Assembly (NCBI GenBank): GCA_016271365.2
Contig: CM057454.1
Span: 460,356,501-460,420,500 of the forward strand
From: Neoceratodus forsteri
Taxonomy: Eukaryota; Chordata; Ceratodontiformes; Ceratodontidae
DNA length: 64,000 nt
Reading direction: 5' to 3'
The notes under the pieces were generated by a model that made no database searches, was not told the origin of the DNA, and saw only the letters and a program-made list of their open reading frames with translations. Positions 45,880-57,356 of this stretch are shown here, in pieces (position 1 is the stretch's first letter; every line of letters starts with the position of its first letter). A program made the position numbers and the translations under genes.

Positions 45880-46860
45880 AGCTGGAACTTTCAGAATCGA
45901 ATGCAGGATGGCATAACAACACTAAATTGAGCTCTTGAAAGATTAATGGACAAAAAGTGCTTTCTAAAAGGAAGAAAGTGTTGGGTAGATTTAAGACTAT
46001 AAAAGTTGACATTGCCTCTTTACAGGAAACCCACATGACACTCAAGGAGGGAGAAAATGGGCAGACTAGGTGGGCTGTATGGTCCTTATCTGCAGACAGA
46101 TTCTATGTTTCTGTGATAACATGTGGCTAAGAATTGGAGAGGGAATGGGTGGACTCGTATTTCCATCCAGGGCCAGAGGGTAGTTGTGTGGCTGAGACCC
46201 AGATTCTCAGGGGTTATTACACAGCTAGCAGTCAACTAAGGTGGAAGGTTTATGCTGATGCAGATACATTACAGACTGATAGATTGATGGAGACACCTCA
46301 ATCCCACAGGCAGAGACTACTCACATTATTCACACTCGCCAAAATGTATTCCTGACTGACATGACCCTTATTTAGCAAGAATTTTTTTAAAGTAAACTCT
46401 GGTCCTGACCCCATCGTGATCACAAACCATTCCCTAGTATAAGTAGTGATGTTGGGGGTGGCTTTGTTCTGTAATGCCCAGGTGCAGAAACCTAACCCTA
46501 CCCTGCTGAAAAAAAGGTCTTTCAGCAGTATATTAGATACCAAATTAGAGATTTTCTAATCAATACCCTCACTCCAGGATGCGATTTCTGCATCAGTGAG
46601 ATGAAACACTCTAATAGCAATGCTGAGGGGAGCAATTAAATCATATGCCTTATATCAAAAAAAGTAGATGTCCAACACTTATCACAATTAGAGGCAAGGA
46701 TCCTAATGGCTGAAAAGAAGCACCAAGACTGTCCCTCTGCTGTAGGATATAAGGAGTTACAGAAGCTTAAGTGGGAATTTAACAGTGCACAATATAAAAG
46801 TGGAAAGAGATTTGCTGCTCACCCAGGTGGGTAATTACTTTGGGGGATTCAGGTGGTAGA
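45880..46860 (+). pseudogene. L1/Tx1 ORF2 endonuclease and linker
   Basis: Frames read KVDIASLQETHMTLKEGE (46000-46050), are interrupted by a 65-bp CR1 tail, then resume with the middle of the domain and the late block NPTGRDYSHYSHSPKMYS (46290-46350), matching the YSFYSP...Y block. The linker follows at 46640-46830 (LEARILMAEKKHQDCPSAVG, ELQKLKWEFNSAQYKSG), conserved in Tx1-type elements before RT. Many frame changes. Confidence 0.75.
46051..46116 (+). mobile_element. Very short CR1 3' end (about 65 bp) inside the L1/Tx1 endonuclease
   Basis: AAATGGGCAGACTAGGTGGG, TATGGTCCTTATCTGCAGAC and ATTCTATGTTTCTGTG: only the last bases of CR1 with its octamer tail, an extreme case of 5' truncation. 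Confidence 0.8.
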
Positions 46861-46959
46861 TGGTTGTCTGGGCAGCTGCTAACAGGCAGGAGCCAGAATG
46901 TAACCGGCACAAAACAATGACAGGTGGATTAGTTTATGGTGCTGGGAAATAGAAGAATG

Positions 46960-48150
46960 CTTAATTCCTATTATGAAAAACTATATTCTTTTGAAATTAC
47001 ACTGTCACAACACCAGTATGATGCCTTCTTTGCTAAACTCTAAATCCGGAAAATTAGTAAACAGGATAGTGAAGCAATGGAGAGACCAATAACATGAGAA
47101 GATATTTGTAAGACGATCAAGCATTTAAAAAGAGGTAAGGTCCCAGGACCGGATGGGTATCCAGTAGATTTTTTCAAAATCTTCTGTTAGGAACTCCAGG
47201 CCCCGCTTCAGGACATGATCACCAAATTCCTGTCAACTGGAACCCTGCCACCTTCCATGTGTACTGTCACAATCACAATACTCCCTAAGCAGGGCAAGGA
47301 TTCAAAACTCTGCACATCCTATAGACCCATATCTCTCCTAACAGCTGATTATAAGATTTTGGCCCATGTCCTGGCTGATAGACTAGAGTGGGTACTCCCA
47401 TCCAGAGTATGTGAGGACCAAATTGGGTTTATAAGCGGCAGACAAGGGAAACTAAATATACATCGTACTCTGAATATGGTGTGGCATTGGACAAGAAGGA
47501 ATACATGGGAAGTCCGAATTATTGGCCTTAGATGCTGAAAAGGCATTTGATCAGATCAAGTGGGAATATCTTTTGAAACTTTACATATATTTGGAATGGG
47601 AAAACATGTTGAGGTGGATTGGACCACTATACAAGAAGCCCTCAGCCCACATTCTTAACAGAATGCTCACCTCCCAATTCTGCTGACCTGAAGAACTAGG
47701 CAGGGCTGCCCACTGTCCCCTGGTATATGTGCGATCACTGGAGCCTTTGGCTGCTGTGGGTGACGATAATGATATTTGAGGCATAGCTGAGGGTGGAAAA
47801 CAACACAAACTAGCACTATTTGGCTGATGATTTGTTGCTTTATCTGCAGGAACCTAAAACAGAATTCCTGCATTACATACAATCTTGGGGAGTATGGTGA
47901 GCTGACAGGACACAAAATCAACTTGTCCAAAAGTGAGATGATGGTGCTGGGGAAGGGTGATGACAGTTGCATTCGGACCTCACCTTTAGATTTGAAAATT
48001 GTAAGAGTGTTGAAATATCTGGGAGTTTGATCCCAAAAATGTGTCACATTTGTATAAAGAGAATTTTAACGAGCTGTTGAATAACATGAAAACAGGTTTT
48101 GGGAAATGGGAGAGCTTGACAGTTTGTTTGATTGGTAGTATCAACACCAT
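46960..48150 (+). pseudogene. L1/Tx1 reverse transcriptase, N-terminal and palm parts
   Basis: In order: YEKLYSFE, IKHLKRGKVPGPDGYPVDFF, a 107-residue frame from 47215 (LSTGTLPPSMCTVTITILPK, SYRPISLLTADYKILAHVLA, EDQIGFISGRQG), motif A LDAEKAFDQIKWEYL (47525-47570), motif B remnant QGCPLSPG (about 47705), motif C ADDLLLYLQEP (about 47825), and NLSKSEMMVLGKG with LKYLGV (47920-48030). This is a typical L1/Tx1 RT. It breaks off within GSINTI near 48150 and resumes at 53786. Confidence 0.83.
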
Positions 48151-48264
48151 AACAAGCATTTGTCAATGCTGAGTGTTGCTTGCTTATATGTACTGTCTTG
48201 TTATCTGGAAGTGATAGTACCATGCCTAAGAACTGGCATGTTCCCCCTCTCCCCAGACATCCAC

Positions 48265-49665
48265 TGTGTCTTTCTGTTCAGTATTCACAGAAGAGGGGGA
48301 AGGGCAAGGGCCACAGCAGTACAGCAATTACCAAGGCAGTGAAGAGGAACAGGTGGGCAATAGTCCATTCACAGGCAAAAGATCCATGTAGGAGCTGACT
48401 AAATTGAAGGTGGAAAAAGCGACGGGACCAGATGGTAGCCATGTTCACTGAGTCATTCAACACATGGGTGGTACCAGAGAATTGGAGGAGGGCACATTTG
48501 GTCCCTTTACACAAATCTGGCAGCATGGAGGAAGCAGGGAACTATAGGCTGGTCAGCCTCACCTAAGTAGTGGGGAAGATCAAGGAGACATTGCTTAAAG
48601 AAAGGATAGTGCGGCATCTAGAAGCCATTGGAGCCCAGGACCATAGGCAACATGGATTCACAGTGGGGAGGTCATGTCAGACAAATCTGGTTGATCTCTT
48701 TGACTGGGTCACAAAGGAAGTAAATCAGGGTGGGGCAGTGGACAACACTTACCTTGATTTCAGCAAAGACTTTGACACCGTCCCACATAGGAGGCTGATA
48801 AACTAGCTGGGTAGGCAGGGCATGGGGAAAGGGTGGTAAACTGGGTTATAAACTGGCCAACAGACAGGAGGCAGAGAGTGGTGGTAAATAAGGCAGTCTG
48901 GGAGACAAGGTGACCAGTGGGTGCCACAGGATCAATCCTGGGGCCAGTCCTGTTCAATGTCTTCATTAGTGACATTGCAGAAGGGCTAAAGGGAAAGGTC
49001 TGCCTGTTTGCAGATGACACCGAGAACTGTAACACAGTAGATACCCCAGAGAGGGTGGAAAAATGAGGACGGACCTGGGGAAGCTTGAAAAAAGGTCTGA
49101 GGACTGGCAACTGAAGTTTAATTCAAAAAAGTGCAAAAGTATGCACCTGGGACACAGAAACCATGGGGAAAGCTACAGGATGGAGGGGAGGGGAGTTGTT
49201 GACAGTCACAAAGAAGGAAAGGGACCTGGGGGGGGTTCTTATTTCAGATGACCTGAAAATGTCAAAGTGCTAAGGCAGCTGGGAGGGCCAGTAACATGCT
49301 GGGGTGTATAGATAGGGGCATCACCAGCATAAGGAGGGAGGTAGTGATGCCATTATATAAAACCATGGTCAGGACTCACATGGAGTACTGTGTACAGTTC
49401 TGGAGGTCACACCTTTGTAAGGATATTAACAGGCTGGAGATGGTCCAGAGAAGGGCGAATAAGATGGTACAGGTCTTGCAACACAAGGCTTATGAGAAGA
49501 AATTAAGGGACCTCAATATGTACTCACTGGAAGAGAGGAGGGAAAGAGGGGATACGATAGAAACATTCAAGTACCTCAAGGGTATAAATATAACTACTGA
49601 GAAGCAGGAGACAGCTGCTGTAGCACATGTACCAGCTTCTGTGTGATATTCTTTTGTTCTTATAA
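48265..49665 (+). mobile_element. CR1-type LINE, plus strand, with decayed RT
   Basis: Frames show FCSVFTEE, ATGPDG, NWRRAHLVPLHKSGS, then an almost clean stretch 48570-48806 (QHGFTVGRSCQTNLVDLFDW, TYLDFSKDFDTVPHRRLIN: motif A), FADDT-like remnant (CLQMT at about 49010), and a C-terminal frame 49296-49646 (MLGCIDRGITSIRREVVMPL, YCVQFWRSHLCKDINRLEMV, YSLEERRERGDTIETFKYLK). The last part of ORF2 is deleted, and a degenerate tail (GATATTCTTTTGTTCTTAT) follows. These blocks are diagnostic of CR1. Confidence 0.87.
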
Positions 49666-50319
49666 ATCTGTAATCTCCAGTATTTCAGTAACTACATGAC
49701 CACACTGCCTCTCTTTAGGCAATTTAATGGTGGTTGATGTCTGGTGTCAAACGGCAGACAGAGGGCTCACCAGATTGTGTTGCCATTTGAAAATGGCATA
49801 GAGTGTTCTTTACTGGTACACATTTTGGAAAGCTGGTGAAGGTCTCACAATTTTTATTATGATTTTATCTCCTTATGTCTGTCCTTCTTGGTCCCCCATC
49901 CCCACACCCCAACAATCATCAGTGGCCACATCTGCAGCCTTCTTCTTGCCAAGATGGTGGGTGAGCAGCTGCCCTCACAGTCCATGAAGTCTGACCTCTT
50001 TCAGTGCGCTTATTGATCATCTTTCAACACAGGTGAGGTGCTGCCAGCCCAAAACTAACTCAGGACAAGCAGCTTTCAAAGTGGGAAGAAATGGAGTGAG
50101 CAAGAAACAAGTACTCATTCAGATGCGCCATTGATTTTAAGATCAGCATACCGCTGTGGAATTGACAAATAGAACCCCAGCTCTTTAAGCAGCTTTATGA
50201 AGAGTAAAGGCTTCTAAAGCACTGGGGTTCTGTTTATTTGTAATTTACTGTACCTTACATCTGAATGTATGGTAGGCCCAACCTTAAATAAACACTGCAC
50301 CTGAATGAATACATGATGC
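49666..50319. other. Gene-free stretch
   Basis: No coding sequence or recognisable repeat. Confidence 0.5.
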
Positions 50320-51225
50320 CATAGAAACAGAATGTGTCAGCAGAAAAGGACCACTCAGTCTGCCCAAGGATTCTCTACCGACTTGTAACTCCTGCATGTA
50401 TATGTTACTGTATGTCTTATTCTGCCTCGATGCCTATCAGGACCTCCTTGTGAATGAGCTTGCTCAATGGATTTTCTGCATTGAACTTGAACCTACTCCA
50501 TCTCCATAGCCCTATTGATCTCCATTGACTCCTCCTTTCCTTTTTCCAATATACCCCAATGTTTATCCTATGCATGCTTCATGCCCCCTACCATTTTAGC
50601 CTCCACCACTTCTCCTGGAAGTCTATTCAAGGCATCTACCACCCTTTCAGTAAAGAAATATTTCTTCACATCTGTCCTGAACTCCCCAGTTTCATTGTAT
50701 GCCTCTTGGTTTGGGTGCTCATCCTCATTTGAAGAAACCTCCCGAACTGTACCCAGTTTACCCCTGTGAGGTACTTTGTAGGTCTTGATCATGTCACCCC
50801 TCGCCCTCCTCTCTTCCAGAGTGTACATGTTGAGATTCTTCAGCCTTTCCTTGTAGGGATTCCTGTGAAAATCCTGAACCATTTTGGTTGCCCTCCTCTG
50901 GAAAACCTCCACCCTATGTCCTTTCTGAATTGTGGACTCTACAACTGGACACAGTACTCCAGCTGAGGTATACCAGGGAGTGATTCAATGGCAGCACAAC
51001 ATCTCCTCCTTCTACTGAGATGCCACCCTCACGCACCCCAGAATCCAATTTGTGCTGTCCATAGCCTTGTCACACTGTACTGCCATCTTGAAGTCCTCTT
51101 ATATAATAACCTCAAAGACCCTTTCATGTCTAGTGAGTATCAGTACCCCCCATCCTATACTCAGCATCAGGGTTCCTATGTCCTAGGTACATGATTTTAC
51201 ACTTGTTGACATTGAAGCCCAACTA
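50320..51225 (-). mobile_element. CR1-type LINE 3' fragment, minus strand
   Basis: From the right: a KSCT/hydrophobic segment, then frame 50912-50568 with VFQRRATKMVQDFHRNPYKE, YTLEERRARGDMIKTY and KYFFTERVVDALNRLPGEVV, the very C-terminus of CR1 ORF2. The 3' UTR ends with CCATAGAAACAGAATG (inverted tail) at about 50320. 5'-truncated. Confidence 0.87.
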
Positions 51226-51624
51226 AGAGAAAATAGAATTGATTTGAATGAATTGCAGGCTTTTAAGCAGCTTTTGTGGAGTGTGTATGTTTGTGTGTGT
51301 GGAAGGGGGGCTCTGCTACTATAACTATTTGCTTTTGATTTGGGCCTCAAATCAGGTGCACTCCTGTAAACAGATAAAACACGTTTAAGAAAGACTCATA
51401 AGAAATGTGATAGTATTTGTACATTAGCCAGGACTGAGCTTGATGAACCCGTAACAATGCATTGTAGACAGGAGAGATGCAGCCTGTTTCTAATTAATGA
51501 GCTTCACACTGGTCACCTGTGAGCCTCTTATGGGTCATAGCTCACTAACAAGCATTTGTCAATGCCAAATGGTTGCTTGATGGCATTAACCGTGGAAGTG
51601 CGGTTAGACAGATGCAGTATAGGA

Positions 51625-51965
51625 ATGGCAGTGAAGTATTGAACTGACGCCAACTCCACCCCCACCCTGCAGAGATGGACAGGCATTGGGGTGTGCCTTT
51701 GGGTTATCGCCCATAACGGTCACGACATTTCACCTCACCCTACCCTGCAGACACTGACAAGTGTTGAGGTGTGCCTTGGGTGTTCAGGCTTTATACTCAC
51801 CTCATTCCATAAGGAAATATGCTGAAATGGGTGCAGTATAAGAGAATGGGGTGAACTCTGGGGCCAAAGAATCCAAGGCGCACCTCAATGCCTGTCACTG
51901 GCTGCAGGGTGGGGTGGGGGTGGAAATGGCATGAGCATTACTGTTGGGATAACCAAGTCACACGC
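51625..51965. repeat. Imperfect palindrome, about 340 bp
   Basis: CAACTCCACCCCCACCCTGC and ACAGGCATTGGGGTG (51651-51696) pair with CACCTCAATGCCTGT and GCAGGGTGGGGTGGGGGTGG (51889-51930) around a centre at about 51790. A/T-richer central part. No coding sequence. MITE-like. Confidence 0.75.
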
Positions 51966-52029
51966 CAATCACCTGTCAGTCATTACGGGGTAGGGTGTTA
52001 TGGTCAGAAACCCTAACACCCTGGGCATT

Positions 52030-52850
52030 TCTTGGTATTTTTACTCCAAGTTTTCAACATGGGCTTTTTGAGACCCCACTGCATGAGCAGTGACACTATC
52101 AGTTCATTAGTTGACAGGAGATTTTGCACAGTGATTGTGCCATTTGGCACCACAGGTGCAAAAACACATTTCGAACAGGATGTAAAAAATGTCAGCTGTA
52201 CTGTTCATGAGGGGGTGTAAAAAAATGGCAATGTTGAAAATCTGGAGTAAAAATATAAAAAAACTGGTAAAGTCATGAGCGTGCGTAGAAACTGCAAAAT
52301 GCACACCCGTAATTATTTGGGGGATATTTTTACACCAGATTTTCAACATAGGCATTTTGTGACCTACGTCATGAACAGTGTTACTGTGATTTTCTTAATC
52401 TGTCCTGAACACTGATTTCCCACAGCATTGTGCCATCCTGCACCAGAAGTGTGAAAACACATTTTGGCCAGGATGTGAAAATGACAGCTGTACTGTTCAT
52501 TAGGAGGTGTGGAAAATTCCAATGTTGAAAATCTGTAGTGAAAATATTACAGATTTGTGAAGTTACGTGGTGCCTGGAAACTGTGCAATGCATACTCATA
52601 ACACAGTCATTTTCTGGATCTTTGTTACTAAATTTTCAACATAGGCATTTTAAGACTCTCTGCTCATGAACAGTGTCAGTGTGATTTTCTTAATCTGTCC
52701 CAACATTGATTTCCAAACTGACCACACCTTTGTGTGCTACATGTGTGAAACACATTTGCCGAGATGTGAAAATGACAGCTGTACTGTTCATAGGGAGGAA
52801 GAACCCTATGTTGAAAATTTGGTGAAGAAATTCCTAAAAATGGCCAAAAT
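52030..52850. repeat. Tandem array of about 292-bp units, each an internal inverted repeat
   Basis: CAGCTGTACTGTTCAT recurs at 52193, 52485 and 52776, 291-292 bases apart, and the flanking blocks repeat with it. Within each unit TTTTCAACATRGGC and CATGAACAGTG on the left are inverted as CACTGTTC-like ACTGTTCATGAG and ATGTTGAAAATC on the right. About 2.8 units. Confidence 0.88.
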
Positions 52851-53189
52851 ATCCACTTAAGTTGAAAAAACCTTATTTATGCCATTATACAACTTACCGG
52901 CATTTCTTCAGTTCATGGTCGGCTTTGAAGAGTGCAGGTGTGTTCCCGGTCCATCGAAGATCATTGCACCGGGTTCCAGAGGTAAGTATGGGGTGAGGGA
53001 GGGTGTGGGGAGGTGGGGTATGCAGAGGTGGGCATGTGTTGGGTGGGGGTGCCACAGAAGTGCAGAACTGTTTTCTTTATTTTACAGGTTATTAAAATAA
53101 AAAACACTGGTGCTCATGAGGACGATTGGCATGCTGTGGATGGGCCCCAGCGTACCACCTGGATGTTTGTTGGGTAAGGGGAGTGGAAT
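52851..53189. other. Gene-free stretch
   Basis: G-rich on the plus strand (GGGTGAGGGAGGGTGTGGGG near 52990); nothing else seen. Confidence 0.5.
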
Positions 53190-53385
53190 CAATGGGGATT
53201 GGGCACCCCATCAGCTATACACTGTGCTGGAGGGGGATCATGATCTGAGGGGGGATTGGGCACTCCCCTCGGCACACAACAAATGGTGGGGTGCATCATG
53301 CTGACAAGGATTGAGTGACCCCATCAGCAAATGAACTGGGGAGGGGATCATGCCAACAGGGGGATTGGGCACCCCATCTGCTTTT
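53190..53385. repeat. Tandem array, 54-57 bp unit, four copies
   Basis: GGGGATTGGGCACCCCATC and variants recur at 53197, 53254, 53309 and 53363, each with GGGGATCATG-like sequence between. Confidence 0.8.
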
Positions 53386-53785
53386 ATTTATTTATTGAAA
53401 TATTTCACCAGGAAGGCACACTGAATGGCAGGCAGCGGATTTCTGTCTGCTTTGTGGGGACTGTGAGAGGCTGATGGGGAAGCCATCACCATGGGAACAC
53501 CACACAATGCAGCTGTGTGTAATTGGCTGCTGCAGTCAGGGATGCCCTACAGCAAAAACAGCTGATTGCAAAGTGATGGGGCACTCCCTGATTGCAGCTG
53601 CTCAGTTTCTTTGATCACAGTGGCCTGCTCATTAACTGCCCTCATCGACAGCATGATCCTCTATTGCCGAGGCAGAGACCAGATCCTGAATGGGCTGCTG
53701 CCAGTTGGCACAACACTGCCACACCTCTACAGCCCACTTGTGAAGGAAGCCTGATGCAATGTGTTTCTTGCACATCCATGCAAGC
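53386..53785. other. Gene-free end of the composite insertion
   Basis: Contains a TTTATTTATTTATTG string (53384-53398), a possible inverted retroposon tail, and two overlapping short frames with no recognisable domain. Confidence 0.4.
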
Positions 53786-54933
53786 AACACAAAAATGAAC
53801 CTCATTCCAAGGTGTCTTTTGTTATTCTAAAACATTCCTACTAAAGTGCCTGAATTTCTTTAGGAAATTAAACAGTAAACTAGATTTCTCTAGATGGTTA
53901 AGGTGTCCCTGATTAAAAGAATGATTTTACAATTGCCGGTTAAGAATGGAGGATTAGCTTTACCTAACATTAAGTATTATTATTAGGCAGTACAGCTGGC
54001 TTACTTAGATAACCATAATACCACCCAAGCTCTTGGGGGTGGTAATTCTTTAGACTGGGTCGGCGATCAACCAGGGGGACACTAGACACCAGGGATATTT
54101 AATTTTAATTAACATTCTGGATAGGGATGGGGTGAATCTTGGTGGTGGTGGGAGCAGGAATTCTTCATATTGGGCCGGCGATCAGCCAGGGAGGTGGGAC
54201 CTCTAGACACCAGGGATCCTGGGGATTTAAATATTTACTTTGATGTTGGCCATTATGGCCAGGAGGGGATAAAACACCATTTTAAAGTATACATACTGTA
54301 TACTGCACATTCATCTGCATTTTGCACCCATAAAATATTCAGCGAAATGTGCAAATGTTGCAAAATATTTTGCAGGCTAAATTCCTGATTTTGCCAGAAT
54401 TTCAACAGCGAAATTAATTTTCGCTGCATCTCTAGCTGTCAGCCAACATGTCATTGCATTTGGGTTTTTGTGAACTAAAGGGTTATAATGTATTCCTTCA
54501 TCAGGCCTTGTTAAGATGGTGTAGGGTCAGAATGGTGACAGTAGGGGATTTGTTTTATGAAGGTAGAATAAAATCCTTCGTGGAAATCAAACAGCAATAT
54601 GGGATTCAAACAGGTGACTTCTTTGCCTATCTAAGAATAAGACAAATAGCCACTTGCTGGAACCCTACACTATCCCCTATTGAGGAAGCTATCTGCAGGC
54701 CTCAGCCCAACACCAGACATCTATCCACTCTTTAAAGACTGTTTTGGAATGCCTCCACCCCCCCCCCCAAAATTGGATCCAGACATGCTTGGGAGGAAGA
54801 TCTGGACCTAGTCGTAGATGACAAAACTTGGGGAGAAGTAATTAAACATGTGCACTATTGCTCCATATCCAATAGATTGTGCAGGGTCCAGCTTAACTAT
54901 TTACATAAGGTCTACCTTACACCTAGCAAAATA
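53786..54933 (+). pseudogene. L1/Tx1 ORF2, post-RT part (two pieces)
   Basis: Resumes as TKMNLIPRCLLLF, then LPVKNGGLALPNIKYYY and AVQLAYLDNHN (53930-54020), the conserved GGLxxPNxxxYYxAxQL block. A repeat insert occupies about 54030-54437. Then TVGDLFYEGRIKSFVEIKQQ, TGDFFAYLRIRQI (54535-54650) and a further frame 54780-54930 (WGEVIKHVHYCSISNRLCRV, YLHKVYLTPSKI). It breaks at the CR1 insertion. Confidence 0.78.
54030..54437. mobile_element. Nonautonomous repeat related to 12590-13585, with hAT-like right end
   Basis: Interrupts the L1/Tx1 post-RT frame, so it is a mobile insertion. Contains both subunits seen at 12.6 and 13.2 kb, here only about 110 bp apart, and ends GAAATTAATTTTCGCTGCAT-CTCTA. 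That end, inverted, is TAGAGATGCAGCGAAAATTA, nearly the same as the right end of the hAT-like element at 33675-35527. Left end and TSD not resolved. Confidence 0.65.
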
Positions 54934-57348
54934 GAAACATAGAAACATACTGTAGAATACGAAGGCAGATGGGGACCATATGGTCCATCTAGTCTGCCCA
55001 ATTGATTTGTACCCCCCACTTAGTTTGTTGCTTCCTGGAGATTCCCACACTGTCTGGCCAGCTTAAATTCCCTGACGTGTTGCCCCCACCACTCCTGGGG
55101 ACAGGCTGCTTCACAGTTCAATCGCCCTCCCAGTGAAAAGAACTTTTTCTGTTGCTCTCGAACCATCTTCCCTTCAGGCACATGTCATGCCCTCTGGCCT
55201 GGGTACAGTTATTTTCCTTAAAGAGTCTCTGTGCCTGTACAGTGAAGCCTGCTAGTATCAAGCACAATGTCGCAGTTTCCCTGCATGACAAAAGGGATTA
55301 ACTCCCACTGAAATTGCATTGTTCCCTGCAGTAGCTCTACTGCAGAATTCTGCAGTTGTGCTTGATCCTGGCAAGCTTCACTGTACCTTGTTTAAACCCT
55401 TCAGGCATTTCAATGTCTCTATCATGTCTCCCCTATTTCTTCTTTGCTTCAAGGAATATAAATTGAGTTGCTTTAGTCTGTATTTATAAGGCTTGTGATG
55501 CAGCCTTGCACCATTTTTGTCACCCTCCTCTGTACAGTCTCCACATGGTCTATGTCTCTACTGAGGTGTGGTCTCCAGAACTGGACGCTGTACTCCAGGT
55601 GAGGCCTCACCAGGGACCTGTATAGTGGCATAATCACCTACTGTTTTCTACATGTGATGCCCCTCCCAATGTATCCCATGATGCTGCTAGCCTTTAGTGC
55701 TGTCTTTTCGCACTGCTTACCTACCCACCTTCAAGTCATCATAGATGATTACTCCAGGTCATGCTCGTGTTTTGTTGTTGTCAGCTGTACCCCTCCCAGA
55801 AAGTAGTTCCTCACGGGTTCCATCATTCTAGGTGCATAATCTACACTTTTGGAGCTGAATTTCAACTGCCAGTTTTTCACCATTCTTTTAGCTTTTTTGG
55901 GTAATTTTCCATCTTTAGAGCCCCTTCAAGTGTGTCCACCCTATTGCAGAGTTTTGTATCATCCAAGAATAGGCACACCATCAAATCCAGCTCTTCAGCT
56001 ATATCATTGATAAATGCGTTGAAAAGGATTGGTCCCAGTACCAAGCCCTGTGGAACCTCACTAGTCACCTTGCCCTCCCTTGACAATGTACCATTTACCA
56101 GTACTTTCTGTGCTCTCCCATCGAGCCAATGTTTGACCCAGTTTACTATCTTTAGCCCAATGCCTGTGTGCTCTGGCTTGCTGATGAGCCTCCTGTGTAG
56201 AACAGAGTCTAAGGCCTTGTTGAAGTCTAGGTACACTATGTCCACCGCACCCCCACCCCCAGTCCACCATTTTAGTAACCTAGTCGAAGAACTTGATTAG
56301 GTTGGTCTGGCAGGACCTCTCTGCCATGAAGCCATGCTGCTTTGGGTCTAGCTGTCCGCTTGCATCTAAAATGACACTATCTTCTCCTTTAGTATGGATT
56401 CCATTAGCTTTCCTACCACTGAGGCAAGGGCTGACTAGACAGTAGTTTCCTGCCACTTCCCTACTCCCACTCTTGTGGAGGGGCACCACTGAAGCCCTTC
56501 TACAGTCCTCCTGGATCTCCCCACAAGCCAATGATTTGTTGAAGAGCTCTGCTAGTGGTGCTGCCAGTTCCTCCCCAAGCTCCCTCAGTATTCTTGGGTG
56601 TATTCTATCTGGCCCCATAGTTTATCTACCTTTAATTTTTTGAGTTCCTCTAGGACTCTCATTTCTGTGAATGGACTTATGTCTGCTCCTATACTACGGT
56701 GTTCAATCTTGCACAGTGTTGGTTGGTTGCCGTTTTCTTCCTGCTTAAAACTGAGCTGAAGAATTTGTTTAGGACCTTTGTTTAATACCTGTCCTTCTCT
56801 ACATTGTGACCCTGCTGTTTTGGTAATCTGACAATTCCTCCTTTACTCTTCCTCTTCTTATATATCCATAGAAGGTTTTGTAACCCTTTGGACCCCTTTT
56901 CTATCTTTTCCTCAGTTTGAGCCTTCACAATCCTAATCACATTCCCAGCCTCTTTTAGTTTTTCTTTGTATATCTCCTTATCACTGTCCTTTCTTGTCTC
57001 CTTGTACCTCCAGAAGCCTCTTTTTTTCTCTTTTATTTTGGATGCTACCTCTTTTGAAAACCAGAGTGGAGCTCTTCTCCTCGGTTTTGCTAACTTGCTT
57101 TTTGCACTGTGATGTGACTATGGTTATTGCTTCCTTTAATTTGATCCAACATTCTTCAACTCTCCACTCTACTCTAAAGCCAAGATTATTTTTCAGACAG
57201 GATTTCATTTTGGTGAAATCCACTTTCCTGAAGTCCAGGACCTTCAGTTTAGAGTGACTGGTGTCCTCAGTCCTGTGCACTGTGAACCACACAGTCCTAT
57301 GGTCACTAGATCCCAGCTGCCTTCCAACCATGCACAAGTTTTCTGCTT
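54934..57348 (-). mobile_element. CR1-type LINE, 5'-truncated, minus strand, inside L1/Tx1
   Basis: 3' octamer tail at 54934-54957 (GAAACATAGAAACATA), 3' UTR, C-terminal region, then RT and end of endonuclease to 57348. It splits the L1/Tx1 post-RT frame (TPSKI at 54930; KMPDF at about 57365). Flanks CTAGCAAAATA (54923-54933) and CTAGACAAAGTA (57349-57360) look like an imperfect target duplication. Confidence 0.85.
55877..57337 (-). pseudogene. CR1 ORF2: end of endonuclease and reverse transcriptase
   Basis: Frame 57337-56981 has LGSSDHRTVWFTV (the SDH block that ends the endonuclease) and a basic linker. RT follows: GPDRIHPRILRELGEELAAP, RRASVVPLHKSGS, GNYCLVSPCLSG, KQHGFMAERSCQTNLIKFFD (56618-56280), motif A MDIVYLDFNKALDSVLHRRL (56245), motif B TSEVPQGLVLGPILFNAFIN, motif C VCLFLDDTKL. 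Motif C reads LDDT, where FADDT is typical for CR1. Frames are broken in at least three places. Confidence 0.85.
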
Positions 57349-57356
57349 CTAGACAA

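Larger units (their letters stand above)
48151..53785. mobile_element. Composite insertion of about 5.6 kb in the L1/Tx1 RT
   Basis: The RT frame stops after GSINTIT (48150) and resumes as TKMNLIPRCLLLF (53786), as in intact relatives where INxIKMNxLPR is continuous. Inside are a plus-strand CR1, a minus-strand CR1, a palindrome, a 292-bp tandem array and a 55-bp array. AACAAGCATTTGTCAATGC occurs at 48150 and again at 51547, bracketing both CR1 fragments. Outer ends could not be fixed to the base. Confidence 0.65.

Noticed and set aside
55932..56300. 122-residue plus-strand frame
   Set aside because: Exact antisense of the CR1 reverse transcriptase; the sense strand carries the RT motifs.
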